Shown here in pieces: positions 28,330 to 36,288 of a DNA stretch of 64,000 nt. This DNA comes from Pelomonas sp. Root1444 (GTDB lineage Bacteria > Pseudomonadota > Gammaproteobacteria > Burkholderiales > Burkholderiaceae_C), in contig NZ_LMFP01000001.1 in assembly GCF_001426885.1 (NCBI RefSeq), positions 352,211 to 416,210 on the forward strand. Reading direction: 5' to 3'. The notes below the pieces were generated by a model. It was not told the DNA's origin and did no database searches. It saw only the letters and a list, made by a program, of their open reading frames with translations. How positions within the stretch are numbered: position 1 is the stretch's first letter; each line of letters begins with the position of its first letter. The translations under genes and the position numbers were made by a program.

Positions 28330-28803
28330 CTACAGCCCCAGGTCGCTGAGCGACGGGTGCTCGTTCGGCCGCCGGCCTGACCCCTCCCGAGGCCAGTGGA
28401 ACAGGCGCTCGGCCTCCGCAATGGCCACGTCGTTGATGCTGGCGTGGCGGGTGTGCATCAGGCGCTGCGCGTCGAAGGCCCAGTTCTCGTTGCCGTAGCT
28501 GCGCCACCACTGGCCGTCGGCGTCGTGCCATTCGTAGGCAAAGCGCACCGCGATGCGGTCGTCGCCATGCGCCCAGATCTCCTTGATGAGCCGGTAGTCC
28601 TGCTCGCGTGCCCACTTGGCGGTCAGGAAGACCTCGATCTGTTCGCGGCCGGTCACGAACGTCGAGCGGTTGCGCCAGCGGCCGTCGGGCGTGTAGGCCA
28701 GCGCGACGCGCGCTGGGTTGCGGCTGTTCCAGGCGTCTTCGGCCATGCGCACCTTCTGCACGGCGGTGGCCGGTGAGAACGGGGGGAAGGGCGGGCGGGA
28801 CAT
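28330..28803 (-). CDS. DUF1348 / nuclear transport factor 2-like protein
   Basis: A 157-residue SnoaL/NTF2-fold protein of the DUF1348 family, with '[22 protein letters not shown]', '[18 protein letters not shown]' and '[29 protein letters not shown]'. The biochemical role is unknown; members accompany flavin enzymes and are often LysR-controlled. It is the first gene of a two-gene operon, 106 bp divergent from the LysR gene. Confidence 0.88.
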   Translation of the reverse strand: MSRPPFPPFSPATAVQKVRMAEDAWNSRNPARVALAYTPDGRWRNRSTFVTGREQIEVFLTAKWAREQDYRLIKEIWAHGDDRIAVRFAYEWHDADGQWWRSYGNENWAFDAQRLMHTRHASINDVAIAEAERLFHWPREGSGRRPNEHPSLSDLGL

Positions 28804-28909
28804 GGCGGGCTCCTGAGAGATGGTGGCGTGAATGTAGAAACTTGCGCCCGGCAGCACCAGTCGGCAGGATTCGTAATCTTTCTCTCGATATCTGGAAGGG
28901 TCGGCGTCA

Positions 28910-29803
28910 ATGGACCGCTTCGAAGCCATGACCGTGTTCGTCGCCATCGCCGAAGCCGGCAGCCTCTCCGCCGCAGCGCGCAAGCTGGAGCAGCCGCTGG
29001 CCACCGTCAGCCGCAAGCTCACGCTGCTGGAGGCCCAGCTCAAGGCCCGCCTGATCGCCCGCTCGACGCGCCGCCTGGAGCTGACCGACGCCGGCCGCGA
29101 CTACCTGGAAGCCAGCCGCCAGATTCTGGAGCAGGTGGACGAGGCCGAGCGCGCCGCCTCGGGCGCCTACGCCCGGCCTCACGGCCAGCTCGTCATCTCG
29201 GCACCGGTGGTGTTCGGGCGGCTGCACCTGCTGCCGGTCGTCGTCGAATTCCTGCGCGAGTACCCCGACGTCGATGTCCGGCTGATCCAGGTCGACCGCA
29301 TCGTCAACCTGATGGAGGAGCATGTCGACCTGGCGCTGCGCATCGGCGAGCTGGCCGACAGCGGCCTCATCGCCACCAAGGTCGGCGAGGTGCGCCGCGT
29401 CGTCTGCGCCAGCCCCGCCTACCTGGCCGCGCACGGCCGCCCCGAGGCGCCCGCCGACCTGGCCCGCCACGTGTGCATCAGCTTCGAGGGGTTGATGTCG
29501 TCCAACCCCTGGGCCTTCCCCGGCGAGACCGTTGATATCAAGGCGCGCCTGGCCGTCTCCACCGCCGAAGCCGCCCTCGCCGCCGCGCAGATGGGGCTGG
29601 GCGTGACGCGCGTGCTGTCCTACCAGGCGGCCGAAAGCGTGCAGGCTGGCGCGCTGGAGCGCCTGCTGCCCACGCACGAACCCGCGCCCGTGCCGGTGAG
29701 CCTGATCTACCCCGGCCAGGGCCGCCTGCCGATGAAATGCCGCGCCTTCCTCGACCACGCCGCGCCGCGGCTGCGCGAGCGCCTGCAGCGCCTGCCGTGT
29801 TGA
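28910..29803 (+). CDS. LysR-family transcriptional regulator
   Basis: A 297-residue LysR regulator. The N-terminal winged HTH covers residues 1-60 ('[32 protein letters not shown]'), followed by a substrate-binding-like effector domain. It is divergent from the DUF1348/PNPOx-like operon and is its likely regulator. The intergenic region has GATT-CGT-AATC at 28868-28878, an 11-bp inverted repeat that could be part of its site. The effector is unknown. Confidence 0.9.
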   Translation: MDRFEAMTVFVAIAEAGSLSAAARKLEQPLATVSRKLTLLEAQLKARLIARSTRRLELTDAGRDYLEASRQILEQVDEAERAASGAYARPHGQLVISAPVVFGRLHLLPVVVEFLREYPDVDVRLIQVDRIVNLMEEHVDLALRIGELADSGLIATKVGEVRRVVCASPAYLAAHGRPEAPADLARHVCISFEGLMSSNPWAFPGETVDIKARLAVSTAEAALAAAQMGLGVTRVLSYQAAESVQAGALERLLPTHEPAPVPVSLIYPGQGRLPMKCRAFLDHAAPRLRERLQRLPC

Positions 29804-29834
29804 CAATCGCTGCCGTGCCAATCGCCCCGCCCAC

Positions 29835-30824
29835 ATGCGCGCCAGTCGACTGCTGTCCATCCTGATCCTGCTGCAGCTGCGCCCGCAGATCACCGCGCTG
29901 GCGCTGGCGCGCGAGTTCGAGGTGTCGGTGCGCACCATCCTGCGCGACATCGACGAACTCTCGGCCGCCGGCGTTCCCGTCTACGCCGAGCGCGGCCGCA
30001 GCGGCGGCTTCAGGCTCCGCGAGGGCTTCGCGACGCGGCTCAACGGCCTGCTGGGCGACGAGGCGCAAGCCCTGCCGTTGCTCGGCCTGCCCGGCGCGGC
30101 GAGCGAGCTGGGCCTGGGCGGAGCGTCGCAGCGGCTGCGCGTCAAGCTGCAATCCGCGCTGCCCGGGGACACGGCCGCGCTGGCCGGCCGGCTGCAGGCG
30201 CGGCTGCATGTCGACCCGCTGGACTGGTACCAGGGCGGTGAGCCGGCGGCCCACCTGCCGACGCTGGCGCAAGCCGTGCTGGAGTGCCGCCGCGTCGAGC
30301 TGCGCTACCTGAGCTGGAAGGGCGAGCGTGACTGGAAGGCCGAGCCGCTGGGCCTCGTGCTCAAGGGCGGCAGCTGGTACGCGGTGGCACGGGCCGGCGC
30401 GCGCACGTTGACGTTGAAGGTGGCCAACATCCAGTCGCTGAGCGTGGGCGAGGAGAGCTTTGAGCGGCCGGCCGACTTCGATTTACCTACCTGGTGGCAG
30501 GCGTCGCTGCGGCGTTTCGAGCGCGAGCTGCGGCCCGAGGTCGCGGTCCTGCGCATCACGGCCGAGGGCCGCCGGCGGCTGGCCGAGAACGGCCGCTACG
30601 CCGCACAGGCCGTGGCGGCGGCCGTGGCCGAGAAGCCGGCCGGCGAGCAGCGCTGGGCGCGGGTCAGCCTGCCGATCGAAAGCGTGGACCAGGCGGCGCG
30701 GTTGGTGATGTCGCTGGCGCCGGAGGCGGAGGTGGTGGGGCCGGCGGCGGTAAGGGAGAGGGTGGCGGCGTGGGCGGGTGAACTGGCCCGGTGCCATGCC
30801 ACCGCGTGCGCCACGTTGCAATGA
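29835..30824 (+). CDS. YafY-type HTH/WYL-domain transcriptional regulator
   Basis: A 329-residue regulator with an N-terminal HTH ('LSILILLQLRPQITALALAREFEVSVRTILRDIDELSAAG') and a WYL domain ('RRVELRYLSWKGERDWKAEPLGLVLKGGSWYAVARAG'), followed by the WCX C-terminal extension. Such proteins sense ligands, sometimes nucleic acid or nucleotide, through WYL. It has a possible translationally coupled small ORF at its end (ATGA). Confidence 0.9.
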   Translation: MRASRLLSILILLQLRPQITALALAREFEVSVRTILRDIDELSAAGVPVYAERGRSGGFRLREGFATRLNGLLGDEAQALPLLGLPGAASELGLGGASQRLRVKLQSALPGDTAALAGRLQARLHVDPLDWYQGGEPAAHLPTLAQAVLECRRVELRYLSWKGERDWKAEPLGLVLKGGSWYAVARAGARTLTLKVANIQSLSVGEESFERPADFDLPTWWQASLRRFERELRPEVAVLRITAEGRRRLAENGRYAAQAVAAAVAEKPAGEQRWARVSLPIESVDQAARLVMSLAPEAEVVGPAAVRERVAAWAGELARCHATACATLQ

Positions 30825-30967
30825 GGTTGGCAAGGGAAGTCGCATGGGCGACGGGAAAGCTTGTAACCGAACTGCACTGGCTCTATTCGATGGTGGCGAG
30901 CGGCCAATGCGACGCCGGCTGTTCCGACGACTTGCAGTGGATGCGGCGCGTCACCGAGCACGCCTGA
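30821..30967 (+). CDS. Candidate 48-residue small protein coupled to the WYL regulator
   Basis: A short reading frame whose ATG overlaps the WYL regulator's stop codon as ATGA. It encodes 48 residues starting MRLAREVAWATGKLVTELHW and ending RRVTEHA, with two Cys at positions 30 and 34. The amphipathic helical look and the coupling suggest a real gene, but no family is recognised and the ribosome site is not strong. The remaining bases to 31197 show no other gene and have lower GC than the surroundings. Confidence 0.35.
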   Translation: MRLAREVAWATGKLVTELHWLYSMVASGQCDAGCSDDLQWMRRVTEHA

Positions 30968-31197
30968 TTCACCAGTTTTCCCGGGGGCATTCGCCCTACG
31001 TATTGGCCTCGGGCTGCCAGTCTTGGGCTGGTAACGTTGACGTTGAAGTCCACAGCAAGAAATGCCTCGACACGCCAAATCAGGAGTCGTCACGCCGCGC
31101 ATTGGCCGAGCTTTCGACGCTGCTACAAAACAGGCTGGCCCATCCTTCGCCGCGCGGCGACGGCTGACACCTCACGAGATCACCAGGAGCCCCGGGC

Positions 31198-31650
31198 TTG
31201 ACCAGCATCAATTTCGAATCCGCCAACCAGCCCGAGGTCATCGCCCTCATTGCCGAGCTGGACGCCTATCAGGACACCCTCTACCCCCCCGAGAGCCGGC
31301 ATGCGTTGGATCTGGCGTCGCTGACACAACCCAACGTGCTGTTCGCCGTGGCCCGCGACGCGGCGGGTCAGGCTTTGGGCTGTGGCGCCATCGTGCTGGG
31401 CCCGGAGTTCGGCGAACTCAAGCGCATGTTTGTCAGCCCCACGGCGCGCGGCCAGGGCTTGGCTCAGCGGCTGCTTGCCCGGCTCGAAGCCGAGGCGATC
31501 GCCCGCGGCTGCACGCTGCTGACGCTGGAGTCGGGGCCGTTCCAGCCCGAAGCGCTGGGCCTGTACGAGCGCCGCGGCTTCAAGCGCTGCGGACCTTTCG
31601 GCGGCTATGCCGACGACCCCTTGAGCGTCTTCATGCAAAAGGCGATCTGA
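31198..31650 (+). CDS. GNAT-family N-acetyltransferase
   Basis: A 150-residue acetyl-CoA-dependent transferase. The acetyl-CoA loop is 'MFVSPTARGQGLAQRLLARLEAEA' (V--TARGQGLAQ-LL), and the last strand is 'ALGLYERRGFKRCGPFGGY'. The end of the chain resembles small-molecule or amino-acid acetyltransferases of the YjgM/PhnO-like kind. TTG at 31198 is the start, 8 bases after AGGAG. A second GNAT gene begins 14 bp downstream. Confidence 0.87.
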   Translation: MTSINFESANQPEVIALIAELDAYQDTLYPPESRHALDLASLTQPNVLFAVARDAAGQALGCGAIVLGPEFGELKRMFVSPTARGQGLAQRLLARLEAEAIARGCTLLTLESGPFQPEALGLYERRGFKRCGPFGGYADDPLSVFMQKAI

Positions 31651-31664
31651 CCTCCGAAGCTGCC

Positions 31665-32135
31665 GTGCTGACCATCGCGCCACTTGCTCAGCGCGGCGGG
31701 CTTGCTCCTCTCGTTGCGCAGTGGTTCATCGAGGAGTGGCCCGAGTGGTACGGCGCGGGCGGTCGCGGCAATGCCGCGCAGGATGCAGCTGCGTTCGCCG
31801 CCTCGGAAGGGCGCCTTCCCGTGGGTCTTGTTGCCTTGGTAGGTGACACACTGGTCGGTGTGTGCGCCCTCAAGGCAGAGTCGCTACCGACGCACCGGTA
31901 CCTGACGCCCTGGGCGGCCGCCGGTTTTGTCATTCCTTCGCATCGCGGCAAGGGCGTTGGCGCTCGCATGCTCGAAGCCTTGGTGCGCCACGCGCATCAC
32001 CTGGGCTATAAGCGCATCTACTGCGGCACCGCGACTGCGGTCAATCTGTTGCGCAGGAGCGGCTGGTCCCAGCTGGAGGTCGTCGAACACGAGGGCCAGT
32101 CCCTTGTCGTATTCGCCAAGGAAACCGAGGCCTGA
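31665..32135 (+). CDS. GNAT-family N-acetyltransferase
   Basis: A 156-residue acetyltransferase with 'VAQWFIEEWPEWYG' at the N-terminus and the acetyl-CoA site 'VIPSHRGKGVGARMLEALVRHA'. The last strand region contains 'KRIYCGTATAVNLLRRSGW'. The GTG at 31665 is the best available start, but its ribosome site is weak, so translation may be coupled to the preceding GNAT gene. The two GNATs are different in sequence and each has its own acetyl-CoA motif, so this is not a frameshifted single gene. Confidence 0.8.
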   Translation: MLTIAPLAQRGGLAPLVAQWFIEEWPEWYGAGGRGNAAQDAAAFAASEGRLPVGLVALVGDTLVGVCALKAESLPTHRYLTPWAAAGFVIPSHRGKGVGARMLEALVRHAHHLGYKRIYCGTATAVNLLRRSGWSQLEVVEHEGQSLVVFAKETEA

Positions 32136-32302
32136 GCTGCGCTTGGCGGTGCCGCCAGCATGCCATTTGGGTCGCAGGGCCCGGCGGCACCACCAGCTTG
32201 TCTGTGTGCAGCGCGAACAGGCCAGCGCTACATATCGTTGTAATCACCGGCCGGTGTCCACCTTTCGAGCTGAGACCTGGCACCACTCAGGAGACGTAGT
32301 CA

Positions 32303-32698
32303 ATGACGCTCAAGTGCATCAATCCCGATGATCTGCCGTCGCCGCAAACGTACACCCAAGTCGTCATTGCGACCGGCAGCAAGTTGGTTTTCATTGCGGG
32401 CCAGGAGCCCGAAGACATACACGGCAAGCTCGTCGGCCCGGGCGATCTCGCGGCTCAGGCGCGACAGGTGTATGCCAATCTCGGCCGCGCACTTGCTGCT
32501 GCGGGTGCCAGGCCAGACCAGGTCGCCAGGATCACGATCTATGTCGTCAATTACGAGCGCGACTCGTGCTTGCCGGTTATCGAAGCTGCCCGGACCGCGT
32601 TGTTCGGGGCTCACAAGCCCGCGGACGTCGTGCTCGGCGTAAGCGCACTGTCCCCGGGCTACCTGATCGAGGTTGACGCTGTCGCAGTCCTGGATTGA
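32303..32698 (+). CDS. RidA/YjgF-family protein, atypical
   Basis: A 131-residue Rid-fold protein. RidA itself hydrolyses reactive enamine/imine intermediates. Family blocks are 'YTQVVIATGSKLVFIAGQ', 'DLAAQARQVYANLGRALAAAGA' and 'VARITIYVVNY'. The usual P-x-R-S-x-V segment that holds the catalytic Arg reads 'KPADVVLGVSAL', with no Arg, although the later acidic 'IEVDAVAV' is kept. It is therefore likely a member of an Arg-less Rid subfamily with unknown activity. Ribosome site AGGAGA; it stands alone. Confidence 0.85.
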   Translation: MTLKCINPDDLPSPQTYTQVVIATGSKLVFIAGQEPEDIHGKLVGPGDLAAQARQVYANLGRALAAAGARPDQVARITIYVVNYERDSCLPVIEAARTALFGAHKPADVVLGVSALSPGYLIEVDAVAVLD

Positions 32699-32736
32699 CT
32701 GGACCGTCAGTCTTGTCCGGTGATTCGGCACACGTG

Positions 32737-32763
32737 AAAAACCCCTGCAGAAGGCGGCAGGGG
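32737..32763 (-). terminator. Rho-independent terminator downstream of the VanX-like gene
   Basis: CCCCTGC (32742-32748) pairs with GCAGGGG (32757-32763) around an 8-base loop. On the minus strand it is followed by TTTTT (complement of 32737-32741). It lies 65 bp beyond the stop of the dipeptidase gene. Confidence 0.65.
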
Positions 32764-32828
32764 GCGTTGCCCGGTTGGAGGCTATGCCGGTGACCGGCAG
32801 CGTCTGCACGCAAAGAGGCGCCTGGGCG

Positions 32829-33434
32829 TCACAGCACCCGCGGCAGATCCCGCCTGACCGCCAGGCGGTCGCCGAAGTCGAAGTGCCACCACTCGGTGGC
32901 GATGGCGTGAAAGCCCGCCTCGCGCATCGCCGCGCGCAGCCAGCCACGCTCGACGAGGTGCTGCGGCGTCAATGCGCCCAGTGCCAGGTGCTCGGCCTCG
33001 TGGTCGGGGTGGGAGGCCAGCGTCATCTCGTCGAAGCCGCTGCCCATGTCGACCTCGCGGCCGGCTGGGTCCAGCAGTGTCAGGTCGACGGCCATGCCGA
33101 AGCTGTGGATGGAGCCCCGCTCCGGGTGTGCGAGGTACATGGTCAACGGCGTGCCCTGCAGCTCGTCCCACAGGCGCTGCTGCACGCGCTGGGGGCGCAG
33201 CGCGTCCAGCACCAGCAGGCGATAGCCGGGGCGGCGCGCGTGCAGCCAGGCGGCCGCAGCTTCGAGCGCTTCGGCGGCTTCGCGCCGCAGCCAGGCGCAG
33301 TCGATGCCGGCATAGACGGCGTGGCCCACGAAGTTGTCGGCCGTGGCGTAGCGCAGGTCCACCGCGATGCCGTGTTGCAGGCTGCTCAGCGCGCGGAAGT
33401 CCGGGTGTGCGGCGATGTCCTCGATGCGGATCAC
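32829..33434 (-). CDS. ddpX: D-Ala-D-Ala dipeptidase, VanX/DdpX type (M15)
   Basis: A 201-residue zinc dipeptidase that hydrolyses D-Ala-D-Ala. It has the M15 motif SxHxxGxAxD as 'SIHSFGMAVDLTLLD' and the downstream ExxWH as 'ATEWWHFDFG', giving the expected His, Asp and His ligands plus the catalytic Glu. There is no signal peptide, so it is cytoplasmic, as for E. coli DdpX, which uses imported D-Ala-D-Ala as a nutrient. The GTG start at 33434 overlaps the LysR stop. With the peptide-binding-protein gene upstream it suggests uptake and use of murein dipeptide. Confidence 0.9.
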   Translation of the reverse strand: MIRIEDIAAHPDFRALSSLQHGIAVDLRYATADNFVGHAVYAGIDCAWLRREAAEALEAAAAWLHARRPGYRLLVLDALRPQRVQQRLWDELQGTPLTMYLAHPERGSIHSFGMAVDLTLLDPAGREVDMGSGFDEMTLASHPDHEAEHLALGALTPQHLVERGWLRAAMREAGFHAIATEWWHFDFGDRLAVRRDLPRVL

Positions 33435-34330
33435 GGCAGTCGGGCGAGATGGGTTTGCGCGGCCGTGGTGATGAACTTGACGAGGCGGCGCGACGCCTGC
33501 CCCAGCGGCGCGCTGGCGGCGCTGAGCAGGTAGAGGTTGACGCCCACCGCCGGCGCGAGCGGCCGCACGCGCACCTTGGTGAGGTCGGCGCTGGCGGCGG
33601 TGAAGGGGTCGACCAGCGTCATGCCGACGCCGGCCTCGACCAGCGCGCGAGCGAGCTGGTAGGTCTGCACGGTGATGCGGCTGGCGAGATGCTGGCCGAG
33701 CGCCTCGCCCGCGTGGTGCAGCAGGCCGGCGAGCGGGTCGTCGCTTTGCAGGCCGACGATCTCGGTGCGGATGTCGGCCAAGCCGAGCGGCCCGTCGGCC
33801 TGCGCCTCGGGGCTGCCGACCGGGCACAGCGCGACCATCGCGCCGCTGGCGATGGTCTCGGCCTTGATGCCGGGGTGGCGTGGGTCCTGCAGCGACAGGG
33901 CCAGGTCGGCCTCGCCGAGCAGCAGCGCCGACACGATCTCGCGGGTGTGGTGCGTGGCCAGCGAGCAGCTGGCGTTGGGGAAGGCCTTGCACCACGGCGT
34001 CATCGCAGCGGGCACGATGGCCATGGCCAGCGCCGGCGTGGCGACGAGGCGCACCTGCTCGCTCTCGCCGCTCTTGAGGTTGGCGGCCAGGCGGCGAATG
34101 CCGACGAGGTCGCGGTTGAGCTTGTCGATCTCGACGAACAGGCGCTGCGCCTCGGGTGTGGGGTAGAGCTTGCCGCGCACGCGGTCGAACAGGGCCATGC
34201 CGAGTTGCAGCTCGCAGTGCTGCAGCACCTTGGTGACGGCCGGCTGCGAGATGTGCAGCAGCTGGGCGGCGCCGCTGATGGTGCCGGCCTGCATGATGGC
34301 GTGGAAGACCTCGATGTGGCGCAAGCGCAT
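33431..34330 (-). CDS. LysR-family transcriptional regulator
   Basis: A 299-residue LysR regulator with N-terminal HTH 'IEVFHAIMQAGTISGAAQLLHISQPAVTKVLQHCELQLG' and a C-terminal ligand-binding domain. It lies between the peptide-binding-protein gene and the D-Ala-D-Ala dipeptidase, all on the minus strand, and is coupled to the latter by a GTGA overlap. It probably controls this unit; the inducer is not known. A copy of the dispersed repeat occupies its upstream region. Confidence 0.9.
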   Translation of the reverse strand: MRLRHIEVFHAIMQAGTISGAAQLLHISQPAVTKVLQHCELQLGMALFDRVRGKLYPTPEAQRLFVEIDKLNRDLVGIRRLAANLKSGESEQVRLVATPALAMAIVPAAMTPWCKAFPNASCSLATHHTREIVSALLLGEADLALSLQDPRHPGIKAETIASGAMVALCPVGSPEAQADGPLGLADIRTEIVGLQSDDPLAGLLHHAGEALGQHLASRITVQTYQLARALVEAGVGMTLVDPFTAASADLTKVRVRPLAPAVGVNLYLLSAASAPLGQASRRLVKFITTAAQTHLARLP

Positions 34331-34339
34331 TCAGACCCC

Positions 34340-34450
34340 CGGCCCAGCGTGACCGCTGGTCCGCCCCCCGAGGGGGCCGACCGATAGCCGGGCGAACGGC
34401 CCGGCTTCCGGTCGTGAGGGCCGGCTTGGGGCGGCCCGGCGCTCGGCCCA
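34340..34450 (+). repeat. Dispersed structured repeat, copy 2 (forward orientation)
   Basis: It shares GGTC-G-CCCCC/GGGGG and the right-hand block GGGCCGGCTTGGGGCGGCCC with copies 3-5. Its central hairpin has its own sequence: GACCG/CGGTC (34379-34383 with 34409-34413) around AGCCGGGC/GCCCGGCT (34386-34393 with 34399-34406). It lies in the 143-bp gap between the peptide-binding-protein stop and the LysR start. Unlike the other copies, it does not begin at a stop codon. Confidence 0.65.
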
Positions 34451-34473
34451 TGAATTCACGACGGCCTTGACGA

Positions 34474-36057
34474 TCATTTTCTGTAGACGCCTTCGAAGTC
34501 CACCGACCCGTTCGGCGCCATCTTGAAGCCGACCACGTCCTTGCGCACCGGGACGTAGACGGTGGAGTGCGCCATCGTGATCCACGGCCGCTCGTGCTTG
34601 AAGATCTCCTGCGCGCGCTCGTACAGCGCGATGCGCTTCTTCGGATCAGGCGTCGCGCGCGCCTCGTCGATGAGTTTCTCGAACTCGGCGTTACAGAACT
34701 TGATGCCGCTCTTGTTGGCGGCGCAGCTGAGGTTGGGCGTCAGGAAGTCGTCGGCGTCGCCGGTTTCACCGCTCCAGCCGCTCATGTAGACGTTGTGCTC
34801 GCCGTTGTTGGCGCGCTTGAGGTACTCGCCCCATTCATAGGTCTTGATGCTGGCCTTCACGCCGATCCTGGCCCAGTCCTGCTGGATGAGCTGGGCCATC
34901 AGCTGGCCGTTGGGGTTGGTCGGCCGCGTGACGGGCAATGCCCAGAGGTCGATCTCGAAGCCGTTGGGGAAGCCCGCCTTGGCCAGCAGCGCCTTGGCCT
35001 TGGCCGGGTCGAACTCGTTCTTCAGCTTCTTGTTGTAGCCGGGGATGGCGGGCGGGAAGGCGCTGACCGCCTGCATTGCGTCGCCGCGCGGGAACAGCGC
35101 CTTGAAGATGGCATTGCGGTCGATCGCGATGTCCAGCGCCTCGCGCACCTCGCGCTTGTCGGTGGGCGGCTTCTTCAGGTTGAAGCTGAGGTAGGAGATG
35201 TTGAGCGCCTGGATCTTTTCGACGTTGACGTTGGCGTTGCCGGCCAGCGAGGCGACGTCGACGTCGCGCAACGCCGCCGCGACATGGCATTCGCCCGCGG
35301 CGATCTTCTGCACGCGCACATTCGGCTCCCGGCTGATGCTGAACACCAGGTTCTGAGTCGGCTGCTTGCCGCCCCAGTAATCGGGGTTGGCGGTCATGCG
35401 CAGCACGTCGTCCTTGGCATAGCTCTTGAACATGAACGGCCCTGCGCCGACCGGTTGGACATTGATCTGCGAGGCCTTGCCCGCCTTGAGCAGCTGGGCG
35501 GCGTACTCCGCCGAGTGGATGCCGGCCCAGGCGAAGGCGAAGTTCGCGACGAAGGTCACGTTCGGCTGGCGCAGCCGGAAACGAACTGTACGGTCATCGA
35601 TTTTGTCGATGCCCTCGATGAGCTTGGGCAGGCCCAGATTCTGCGGATAGATGAAATTGGCCGGAAAAGCCTTGTTGAAGGGGTGGTTTGCGTCAATGAA
35701 GCGTTGAAACGTGAACACCACGTCGTCCGCGTTGAAGTCCCGCGTCGGCTTGAACCAGGGCGTGCTGTGGAACTTCACCCCTTCACGCAGCTTGAAGGTG
35801 AAGCTCTTCGCGTCCGGCGAAATCTCCCAGCTCGTTGCAAGCTTGGGCATCAGTTCGGTCGTGGGCCGCTTGAAGCCGAGCAAGCCGTCGAACATCTGCG
35901 CACTGACCGTGTTGGTGCTGGCGCTGTCCCACAGTCCGGGGTCGAAACCCTCCGGGCTGGCGTCGGCGCAATAGACGAGTGGCTTGCCTTGGGCATGGGC
36001 GGCCGAAGTGGCCGCCAGCGCCGCGGCGGTCAGCAAGGCACAGCGAAGAAGCTTCAT
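34474..36057 (-). CDS. ABC transporter peptide/oligopeptide-binding protein (family 5)
   Basis: A 527-residue periplasmic substrate-binding protein of the DppA/OppA family (SBP_bac_5). A signal peptide (MKLLRCALLTAAALAATSAAHA) precedes 'GKPLVYCADASPEGFDPGLWDSA', 'LATSWEISPDAKSFTFKLREGVKFH', and 'ADDVVFTFQRF', all typical of dipeptide-binding proteins. Its permease and ATPase genes are absent here, so it must borrow them or they lie elsewhere. Together with the VanX-like dipeptidase and LysR gene it suggests import of D-Ala-D-Ala or murein peptides; the specificity is inferred only from this context. Confidence 0.9.
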   Translation of the reverse strand: MKLLRCALLTAAALAATSAAHAQGKPLVYCADASPEGFDPGLWDSASTNTVSAQMFDGLLGFKRPTTELMPKLATSWEISPDAKSFTFKLREGVKFHSTPWFKPTRDFNADDVVFTFQRFIDANHPFNKAFPANFIYPQNLGLPKLIEGIDKIDDRTVRFRLRQPNVTFVANFAFAWAGIHSAEYAAQLLKAGKASQINVQPVGAGPFMFKSYAKDDVLRMTANPDYWGGKQPTQNLVFSISREPNVRVQKIAAGECHVAAALRDVDVASLAGNANVNVEKIQALNISYLSFNLKKPPTDKREVREALDIAIDRNAIFKALFPRGDAMQAVSAFPPAIPGYNKKLKNEFDPAKAKALLAKAGFPNGFEIDLWALPVTRPTNPNGQLMAQLIQQDWARIGVKASIKTYEWGEYLKRANNGEHNVYMSGWSGETGDADDFLTPNLSCAANKSGIKFCNAEFEKLIDEARATPDPKKRIALYERAQEIFKHERPWITMAHSTVYVPVRKDVVGFKMAPNGSVDFEGVYRK

Positions 36058-36288
36058 CACTTGAGAAATCCCACAGCGCCAAAGCGCGAAAGAGTTGGCA
36101 TTGTTCGGAGCCGCCGGCTTGCCAGCAAGCGCGCGGAGAACCGTTCTGCATAACGCAAACTTATACCGTGGGCAATCCTGAGTTCGTAACGTTTGGCCAC
36201 CCGACCCCCTTTGTGGCCCCTCAGAATCCAGCCCGTCCCCCTGATTGCCCCGCTGCGCTTGCATTGCGCCGCAAAGGATTGCTTTGCC

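Noticed and set aside
31198..32135. The two GNAT genes as a single frameshifted gene.
   Set aside because: Each has its own acetyl-CoA loop and complete fold, so they are separate enzymes.
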